A stretch of DNA of 13,427 nt from an uncultured Lachnospiraceae bacterium (GTDB lineage: Bacteria > Bacillota_A > Clostridia > Lachnospirales > Lachnospiraceae): positions 1 through 13,427 of the forward strand of contig CAMYVI010000043.1 in NCBI GenBank assembly GCA_947302185.1. The letters run 5' to 3'. Shown piece by piece: positions 6,003 to 11,869 of the stretch. Both the position numbers and the translations under genes were made by a program. The notes below the pieces were generated by a model. It saw only the letters and a list, made by a program, of their open reading frames with translations, did no database searches and was not told the origin of the DNA. Positions within the stretch are counted from its first letter, which is position 1. Each line of letters opens with the position of its first letter.

Positions 6003-7034
6003 ATGGTCAGAGAATTTTATGTCAGCGGTTACGCATCGCCCTCGGAAAAGGGCATCATTCGTTATCGGATCGATACGGAAGCGATGACGATCGAAGAAAC
6101 CGGCAGTGTATCCGGAGTTGAAAGTCCGACTTACATGATCCCCCATCCGAACGGAAGTGTCCTGTATTCCGGAGAACGACATAAGGGCGAGGCGGATGTC
6201 GTCTCCTTCCTGTATGAAGGTAATGAGATCAAAATAACCGGAAAGCTCATGACAGGCGGCGTTTCAGCCTGCCACATATCCCTTGATCCCTCATGCGAAT
6301 ATCTATTTGCCGCCAATTACGGAACAGGTTCCGTAGCCGTATTCAGACTGAACAATGACGGTTCGCTGAAAGAAAGAACCGATTTCAGGCAGTTTGAAGG
6401 GAAGGGAGTCAACCCACTTAGGCAGGAAAGACCTCACCTGCATTTCATCCAATGTACCGGAGAGACCGTCTATGCTTGTGACCTGGGCCAGGATATCGTA
6501 TGGGTATTCGATTTTGACAGATCTGCCGGAAAACTGATCGATACTGACAGAAACATACATGTTCATCCCGGAGACGGCCCGAGACACCTGGCTGTTCATC
6601 CTTTCCGCCCCGATCTTCTGTATCTTATAACGGAAATGGGAAATTATGTATACGTCCTCAAAAAAACCGATACAGGATTCGAGACGCTTCAAAAAATAAG
6701 TTCACTTCCTGCCTGCTATGAAGGTCCCGAAAATACGGCTGCAGCTATACGTTTTACATATGACGCAAAAAAGCTGCTCGTCTCGAACAGAGGACACGAC
6801 AGTATCGCTGTTTTCCCGGTCACCGAGGACGGATTGCTGCTTGATCCTGTTTTCAGCCCCAGCGGCGGAAGCGGTCCCCGTGATTTTAATGTCTTCGGCG
6901 ATTTAGTTGTGACCTCGAACCAGTATTCCGGTGATGTCGTAGTATACAGATTGGATGGACTTGTACTTAAGGAGACCGGATTGCGTGCAAATGCAGGTCA
7001 TCCCTCCTGTGTACAGCCGGTGCCCGACTTTTGA
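6003..7034 (+). CDS. Lactonase family beta-propeller (6-phosphogluconolactonase type)
   Basis: The 343-residue protein matches the seven-bladed beta-propeller lactonase family (YbhE/YkgB type), whose studied members hydrolyse 6-phosphogluconolactone in the pentose phosphate pathway. Recurrent blade motifs are visible: ACHISLDPSCEYLFAANYG (89-107), VNPLRQERPHLH (136-147), VYACDLGQD (156-164), GPRHLAVHP (192-200), VSNRGHDSIAVF (260-271), GPRDFNVFGDL (291-301) and a terminal GHPSCVQP (332-339). There is no signal peptide, so it is cytosolic. The start ATG has AGGA eight bases upstream. It is the only plus-strand gene and shares a control region with the divergent galactokinase gene, so a joint sugar-use role is plausible. 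Substrate cannot be settled from sequence: members outside the pentose pathway exist, and no zwf or gnd is near. Confidence 0.85.
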   Translation: MVREFYVSGYASPSEKGIIRYRIDTEAMTIEETGSVSGVESPTYMIPHPNGSVLYSGERHKGEADVVSFLYEGNEIKITGKLMTGGVSACHISLDPSCEYLFAANYGTGSVAVFRLNNDGSLKERTDFRQFEGKGVNPLRQERPHLHFIQCTGETVYACDLGQDIVWVFDFDRSAGKLIDTDRNIHVHPGDGPRHLAVHPFRPDLLYLITEMGNYVYVLKKTDTGFETLQKISSLPACYEGPENTAAAIRFTYDAKKLLVSNRGHDSIAVFPVTEDGLLLDPVFSPSGGSGPRDFNVFGDLVVTSNQYSGDVVVYRLDGLVLKETGLRANAGHPSCVQPVPDF

Positions 7035-7090
7035 TGCGGCAGCATCATTCATCAAATAGTTACACTGCTGTCTTTGTACTCGTTTAACTG

Positions 7091-8311
7091 TCAGGTAACA
7101 GGAGCGGCAGCTGCATCAGGCTGCGCTCCGGCTGCCGGCGGAACTACTTCCACATAACTGCTTATGCAGTATAACGTCTGTCCCTGATACTCCACTCTTG
7201 ACCATCCGAGTTCCTCATTCACACCAGTTCTCGTAACCACCTCACCGTTTTTGATTTTGGCTACGACCGTCGCATTCGGATTCGTCACACTCGGCATAAG
7301 TCTGAGGTTGACCTCAATTTTCGGAGTTACCTGTTCATTCACATCCTCGAACTGAGTCTGAATGACCGGAGCAGCATTGCCGGACTCGTCTGCCGATGAA
7401 CTGTCTCCTGTCTTTTTTTCAGTCAGGTCAGTCGTCAGAAGATTACTCATGGCATATACAGTCTGTCCTTCATATTCAAGTCTCGACCACCCTTCGTCAC
7501 TCATCCCCGTTCGCTGTACCGTCTCCCCGTTCTGCAGTATGTGAATAATAAAGCTTTCCTCACCCTGGCTCGGAACATTTCTGAGATTTGTGATTTCCTT
7601 TGCTGTGACTATATCATTGACTTCGTTGAAAACCATTACATCTGCATCCTGCGCAGAGCCGTCCGTTCCCTGCGGTTTTGAGGAATCCGGCGTTTTTGCA
7701 GGAGTCTCTGCAGGAGTTTTCGTTGCAGTCGGCTCCGGCGTAGGTGTGGCAGTGGCAGCCGGCGTGGGTGTCAGGGTTACCCTGACAGTGGGCGTGGCCT
7801 CGGGCATCGATTCAGCCTCCGCAGTTTCCGCGCGGTTCTCATTCAAAGTATCAATCAGACCGTTCAAATGTCCGGTCGCCAGAAGTACTGCGACCACAGC
7901 AGTTATACATATAGCAAAAATCAATATGCCGGCAAGAACTTTAAAGACAAAATCTCCGGTGTTTTCTTTGGCATTATATACATACGGAACCTCATCATCG
8001 TCATCATCATCGTAATAATCATAATGTTTTCCGACATGCGGTTTCTCATAATCCGAACCGTTCCGCTGACGATACCTGTTTTCGCGCAGCGGCTCGCGTT
8101 TTTCTCTCACGGTATCGGATGAGGCAGACATTTCGTATGTATCTGATACTGATGTATTCTCGGCAGCCTCTTCCTGAAGTTCCTGTATGATCTGATCGGA
8201 TTCTTCCGTTTCCGGGATATTCCTGTCACTTTCTATAGTATCGGGAGTTTCAACACTGTTTTCCGGTTTATCGGCATTCGTTAATATCTTCTCTGCATCC
8301 AGATGATCCAT
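7091..8311 (-). CDS. Single-pass membrane protein with two extracellular SH3b domains
   Basis: This 406-residue protein is not recognised as a named gene. From the N-terminus it has a charged, likely disordered cytoplasmic region (1-95), an aromatic-acidic tract with six Asp (about 97-107), one transmembrane helix (about 121-147), a Pro/Thr/Ala-rich linker (170-215) and two repeated bacterial SH3 domains at about 227-297 and 321-390. The repeats share LR(N/L)xPS, IxNGExVxRTG, WSR(L/V)EYxGQT and a following Y. Such pairs usually bind peptidoglycan or wall polymers, so a cell-wall sensor or anchor is a reasonable inference. The ATG at 8311 has AGGAG ten bases upstream; a TTG at 8317 would be only four bases from it, so the start is slightly ambiguous. 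It converges with the lactonase gene. Confidence 0.75.
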   Translation of the reverse strand: MDHLDAEKILTNADKPENSVETPDTIESDRNIPETEESDQIIQELQEEAAENTSVSDTYEMSASSDTVREKREPLRENRYRQRNGSDYEKPHVGKHYDYYDDDDDDEVPYVYNAKENTGDFVFKVLAGILIFAICITAVVAVLLATGHLNGLIDTLNENRAETAEAESMPEATPTVRVTLTPTPAATATPTPEPTATKTPAETPAKTPDSSKPQGTDGSAQDADVMVFNEVNDIVTAKEITNLRNVPSQGEESFIIHILQNGETVQRTGMSDEGWSRLEYEGQTVYAMSNLLTTDLTEKKTGDSSSADESGNAAPVIQTQFEDVNEQVTPKIEVNLRLMPSVTNPNATVVAKIKNGEVVTRTGVNEELGWSRVEYQGQTLYCISSYVEVVPPAAGAQPDAAAAPVT

Positions 8312-8348
8312 CGGCAATGAACTCCTTTCTTTTTTATGTATGATATAA

Positions 8349-8383
8349 AAAGTTAGTGTTCAATTTATGAACAGATTAACTTT
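8349..8383 (-). promoter_or_regulatory. Nested inverted repeat upstream of the SH3b gene
   Basis: AAAGTTA/TAACTTT (outer arms, 7 bp) enclose TGTTCA/TGAACA (inner arms, 6 bp) around ATTTA, a 35-nt nested dyad. On the minus strand it is followed by TTATAT. A possible -35 TTGAAC (8358-8363) with TACATA 17 bp away overlaps it, so an operator covering a promoter is as likely as an RNA hairpin. Confidence 0.4.
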
Positions 8384-8441
8384 ATTTCATAAGTTTCACA
8401 ACTAACGTCACGAGAATGCTGCGTCAGAGTATTGGGACAGT

Positions 8442-8474
8442 AAAAAACCCCCACTGCATTCAGCAGTGAGGGTT
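8442..8474 (-). terminator. Rho-independent terminator of the tRNA-Thr gene
   Basis: A 12-bp stem (AACCCTCACTGC with GCAGTGGGGGTT, one G-T pair) with a 5-nt loop, followed by a run of T on the minus strand (8442-8447). It starts five bases after the tRNA 3' end. Strong, classical form. Confidence 0.92.
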
Positions 8475-8478
8475 CCTC

Positions 8479-8551
<73 letters not shown>

Positions 8552-8565
8552 ACTTGACTTAGACT

Positions 8566-8593
8566 ATTATACACAAGGAAACGAAAAAATCAA
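8566..8593 (-). promoter_or_regulatory. Promoter of tRNA-Thr
   Basis: The minus strand has TTGATT (8588-8593), a 16-bp spacer and a consensus TATAAT (8566-8571) preceded by TG at the extended position. Predicted start near 8559, only eight bases before the mature tRNA 5' end. Confidence 0.85.
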
Positions 8594-8614
8594 CCGGTTT
8601 TTTAAAAATCCCGG
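8584..8614 (-). terminator. Weak terminator-like hairpin after mrp
   Basis: CCGG ... CCGG (8594-8597 and 8611-8614) with T/A-rich inner bases can form a hairpin on the minus strand, followed by TTGATTTTTT. It lies 17 nt after the mrp stop and overlaps the -35 of the tRNA promoter. The stem is short, so the call is tentative. Confidence 0.35.
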
Positions 8615-8630
8615 ACTTTTAATCCCGAAT

Positions 8631-9455
8631 TTACTCAAATAGAGGTCTGATCGACTCCAACACCTTCTCATCAATCCTGCCGATTTTCCCTTCGTCACAC
8701 AATTCCGCAACTTCAGGCATGATCGGAAGCCTTGCAATTTTCCCGATGGCATGACGCTCGGCAACCTCTTCCGTCTTACCCTGACCGAAGACATAGATCT
8801 TTTTTCCGCAGTCCGGACACTCAAGATAAGCCATGTTCTCGACAATGCCGATGACAGGAATGTTCATCAATTCCGCCATTCGGACAGCTTTCTCCACTAC
8901 CATGGATACAAGATCCTGAGGAGATGTCACGATTACAATACCGTCGACCGGAAGGGACTGGAATACAGTGAGAGGAACATCACCCGTTCCGGGAGGCATA
9001 TCTACGAACAGATAATCTATATCCCCCCATACGACCTCATTCCAGAACTGCTTCACCACTCCCGCAATGACAGGTCCTCTCCATACTACCGGCTGACCCG
9101 GATCATCCAGTATCAGGTTGGTGGAAATAACACGGACCCCCTCCTCACTGACGGCGGGAATAATTCCCAGCTCGGTGCCGTATACAGACTCATTGATTCC
9201 GAAAATTCTCGGAATCGAAGGACCGGTAATATCGGCGTCGAGTACACCGACTTTCTTTCCGCTCTTCGCAGCGGCTACAGCCATCAGGGAAGTCACAAGA
9301 GACTTGCCGACGCCTCCTTTTCCGCTTACTACACCGATTACTTTCTTGATATCAGATGATGCGTTCGCAGGCTCCAGAAAGCTCTGCGGCGCTTTTCTTG
9401 ACGGACATTCTTCTCCGCACGAACTGCAATCTGCCGTTGTACAATTTTCTGCCAT
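8631..9455 (-). CDS. mrp: Mrp/Nbp35-family iron-sulfur cluster carrier ATPase
   Basis: The 274-residue protein is a deviant-Walker-A P-loop ATPase of the Mrp/ApbC/Nbp35 group, which binds a bridging [4Fe-4S] cluster in a dimer and passes it to apo-enzymes in the cytosol. Visible motifs are SGKGGVGKS (44-52), DADITGPSIPR (73-83), the switch VDMPPGTGD (151-159), TSPQ (177-180) and NMAYLECPDC (207-216) with the cluster cysteines 213 and 216. An N-terminal cysteine group (C5, C10, C13, C17) recalls the ferredoxin-like extension of Nbp35. The DUF59 domain found in many bacterial Mrp proteins is absent. The start ATG at 9455 has GGAGG ten bases upstream; an upstream in-frame ORF to 9542 overlaps the next gene and lacks family similarity. 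Confidence 0.93.
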   Translation of the reverse strand: MAENCTTADCSSCGEECPSRKAPQSFLEPANASSDIKKVIGVVSGKGGVGKSLVTSLMAVAAAKSGKKVGVLDADITGPSIPRIFGINESVYGTELGIIPAVSEEGVRVISTNLILDDPGQPVVWRGPVIAGVVKQFWNEVVWGDIDYLFVDMPPGTGDVPLTVFQSLPVDGIVIVTSPQDLVSMVVEKAVRMAELMNIPVIGIVENMAYLECPDCGKKIYVFGQGKTEEVAERHAIGKIARLPIMPEVAELCDEGKIGRIDEKVLESIRPLFE

Positions 9456-9523
9456 AGTTATGAATCCTCCTGAATAATAATGAGAATAACAATCTGCGGA
9501 ATAATCATGTAAACTGACGAAAA

Positions 9524-10597
9524 TCAGTACACAGACTTCCACTCATCTATATTACTTTTATCGAACCTGAACGGATTCCCGACAACAATTTCCGTTCCTC
9601 CGTCCATAGCCTCCTGCACCTCAAAGATCTGATTATTGTCCACTTTGAGCTGTTCGCCCTTCTCGCCTGTTATCTTTCGGTTACCGAAAGCCATGGAAAC
9701 ATATGCAGTCATCTGTCCGAGATAATTGGGATTCCACATGAAAATATACGGACATATGCTGCCGTCTTTAACATACTCCGCCATTTCGGACGGAAGTCCG
9801 AGCCCCACGACTTTCACCTTGGCACCTGTTTCTTTGACTGCATCTGCAGCTGCCTGAATCCCCACTGTAGTCGGAGCACATATAACACTGAGATCCGGGT
9901 ATTTTTTCAGCAGAGCAACCGCCTGATCGTAAGACTTATGGTAATTATCATCCCCGTAGGCGATCTCGACGAGCCTGAGTCCTTCATAAGCGTCATCCTT
10001 CGCGATGTCACGCATTGCCGAAATCCATGCATTCTGGTTCGCAGATGTAGAAAAAGAAGACAGGATGGCCCACAGTCCTTTTCCGTCCGAAACATCGGAA
10101 ACCGCTTCAAGCAGAGTTTCCGCTATTTCCTGTGTTCCGCTCTCATTGACATCGAGAAGGCGGCTGTCCGGGTCTGCGGGAGTATCAAATGAAACGACGG
10201 GAATGTCCGCCTCTATTGCCTCCTGAAGAACATCGCCGAGCGCTTCTGCGTCAACAGGCGCTATCGCAATGCAGGATACTTTGTTCTCGATCAGTTCTCT
10301 GACCACCTGAATCTGCTCTTTTGCAGTTCCCTTCACCGGCTGATAAACAAAGGACTGTTTACCGGCATTTTTGATGATATTATCGAAACCCTGTATTATG
10401 TGATCATTGTACAAGTTGCCGGAACCCTTCGTGATGATCGCGTAGAACTCCTCATCCTGAATGGTAATATCGATTATTCCGCTATCCTTATCTTTATCTT
10501 TCTTTTTGTCCTTTGATCCGATCTTTCCGCATCCTGACATGATCAGGCAGAAAATTAATATGAAGGTCAGGATCAAAGGCAGAGTTTTTTTTGCCAT
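9524..10597 (-). CDS. RhaS-like sugar ABC transporter substrate-binding lipoprotein
   Basis: The 357-residue protein has a lipoprotein signal peptide (lipobox MSGC, Cys23), a Lys/Asp-rich spacer (27-38) and a type-I periplasmic binding domain from about 43. It resembles the rhamnose/autoinducer-2 binding group: GTAKEQIQVVRELIENKV (90-107), SFDTPAD (136-142), SSFSTSANQNAWI (180-192), YGDDNYHKSYDQA (214-226), APTTVGIQAA (241-250), VVGLGLPSEM (263-272) and FMWNPNYLGQ (286-295). It would capture a sugar outside the membrane. No permease or ATPase gene is present in the window, so its partner must be elsewhere or absent. Start: ATG at 10597 with GGAG eight bases upstream, preferred to a TTG at 10618. 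The ligand is inferred only at family level. Confidence 0.85.
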   Translation of the reverse strand: MAKKTLPLILTFILIFCLIMSGCGKIGSKDKKKDKDKDSGIIDITIQDEEFYAIITKGSGNLYNDHIIQGFDNIIKNAGKQSFVYQPVKGTAKEQIQVVRELIENKVSCIAIAPVDAEALGDVLQEAIEADIPVVSFDTPADPDSRLLDVNESGTQEIAETLLEAVSDVSDGKGLWAILSSFSTSANQNAWISAMRDIAKDDAYEGLRLVEIAYGDDNYHKSYDQAVALLKKYPDLSVICAPTTVGIQAAADAVKETGAKVKVVGLGLPSEMAEYVKDGSICPYIFMWNPNYLGQMTAYVSMAFGNRKITGEKGEQLKVDNNQIFEVQEAMDGGTEIVVGNPFRFDKSNIDEWKSVY

Positions 10598-10690
10598 AAT
10601 GTACTCTCCGTGCAACAAATAAAAGTCCGACAGGTGCTGCGGATCAGAATTTCCGCCGGTGAATGAAAGCGTTTTTCTGTCAGTATGATT

Positions 10691-11851
10691 TTACTTGATC
10701 ACGCGTACCTTAAGAACGCCGGAAATCTTAAGAATATCCTCAACTGCCATCTGAGGGATCTCCGTGTCGGTGTCGATAATACTGTAAGCATATTCTCCCC
10801 GGCATTTATTGTTGAACACGGTGATATTGATTCCCTCTTCACCCAGGACCTTAGTCAGCTGAGCGATCATGTTCGGAATATTTCTGTGGTTAATTGCAAT
10901 ACGGCCCGTAGATGTGCACACTCCCATGTCACAATCCGGATAGTTCACGGAATTCTTAATGTTGCCGTTCTGAAGGTAGTTCATTAGCTGCTTAACGGCC
11001 ATCTCGGCACAATTATCCTCGGATTCCGCGGTAGATGCTCCCAGATGCGGCGTGACAAGCGTATTTCTTGTCTTTGCTACTCTCGGCGTGACAAAGTCCG
11101 TAACATACTTTTTCACCTTTCCCATCTCAAGCGCCTCGACAATGGCATCTTCGTTCACAAGACCGTCACGGGCGAAATTCAGAATGACTACTCCGTCTTT
11201 CATCCTGGCGATAGCGCTTTTGTCGATCATTCCGCGTGTTTCATTGGAAAGCGGCACATGAACGGTAATATAGTGACATTTCGTATAAATCTCATCCAGA
11301 TCCGTCACATGATGAATATGGCTTGAAAGACTCCATGCCGCCTGAACGGAAATGAACGGATCATATCCGTAAACTTCCATTCCGAGATTAGCAGCCGCAT
11401 TTGCCACCATGACCCCGATTGCTCCGAGGCCTATTATACCGAGCTTCTTACCGCTGATTTCGTTTCCGGCGAACTTGTTCTTCTGCTTTTCCACGACTTT
11501 CGGCAGGTCCTCCGTCGTCTCCTGCTGCTCCAGCCATTCGATTCCTCCGACAATGTCGCGGGAAGCGAGCAGCATACCAGCTATAACGAGTTCCTTTACG
11601 CCGTTGGCATTTGCTCCGGGCGTGTTAAATACAACAATCCCCTTTTCGGAGCATTTGTCGAGCGGGATATTGTTTACACCGGCCCCCGCCCTTGCAATGG
11701 CTTTAAGGTTCTCTGAAAACTCCATTTCCTTCATACTTGCACTTCTAACGAGAATAGCATCGGCATCCGGTGTATTCACCTCCTGATAGTTATCGTTGAA
11801 GTGACGAAGCCCTACTGCTGAGATGTTATTAAGGCAATGGTAAGTATACAT
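10691..11851 (-). CDS. serA: D-3-phosphoglycerate dehydrogenase with C-terminal ACT domain
   Basis: The 386-residue enzyme oxidises 3-phosphoglycerate with NAD to 3-phosphohydroxypyruvate, the first step of serine synthesis. The substrate-binding domain contains RAGAGVNNIPLD (54-65), the Rossmann fold has GLGAIG (141-146), catalytic Arg228 lies in NFARDG and catalytic His269 in TPHLGAST. An ACT domain at about 315-386 suggests amino-acid feedback. The usual acidic residue before the histidine (as in DVFxxEP) is not seen; the sequence is TDFVTPRVAK instead, which I recall as a feature of a clostridial SerA clade. The start ATG at 11851 has AAGGAG ten bases upstream in the 18-nt gap after ilvB, so the two are very likely one transcript. 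Confidence 0.92.
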   Translation of the reverse strand: MYTYHCLNNISAVGLRHFNDNYQEVNTPDADAILVRSASMKEMEFSENLKAIARAGAGVNNIPLDKCSEKGIVVFNTPGANANGVKELVIAGMLLASRDIVGGIEWLEQQETTEDLPKVVEKQKNKFAGNEISGKKLGIIGLGAIGVMVANAAANLGMEVYGYDPFISVQAAWSLSSHIHHVTDLDEIYTKCHYITVHVPLSNETRGMIDKSAIARMKDGVVILNFARDGLVNEDAIVEALEMGKVKKYVTDFVTPRVAKTRNTLVTPHLGASTAESEDNCAEMAVKQLMNYLQNGNIKNSVNYPDCDMGVCTSTGRIAINHRNIPNMIAQLTKVLGEEGINITVFNNKCRGEYAYSIIDTDTEIPQMAVEDILKISGVLKVRVIK

Positions 11852-11869
11852 GTGATAATTTCTCCTTTT

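Noticed and set aside
7032..7047. TGATGC-GGCA-GCATCA hairpin at the lactonase stop
   Set aside because: The 6-bp stem includes the stop codon and no T run follows, so I cannot call it a terminator. No convincing terminator was found in the 56-nt convergent gap.
7590..8015. Gly/Val-rich plus-strand ORF opposite the SH3b gene linker
   Set aside because: Its repeats are the complement of the Pro/Thr codons of the linker.
9513..9526. CTGA/TCAG hairpin at the end of the RhaS-like gene
   Set aside because: The stem is only 4-5 bp and overlaps the stop codon; too weak for a terminator.
10639..10656. GCGGA/TCCGC hairpin between serA and the RhaS-like gene
   Set aside because: A 5-bp stem with no T tail; I cannot separate it from chance.
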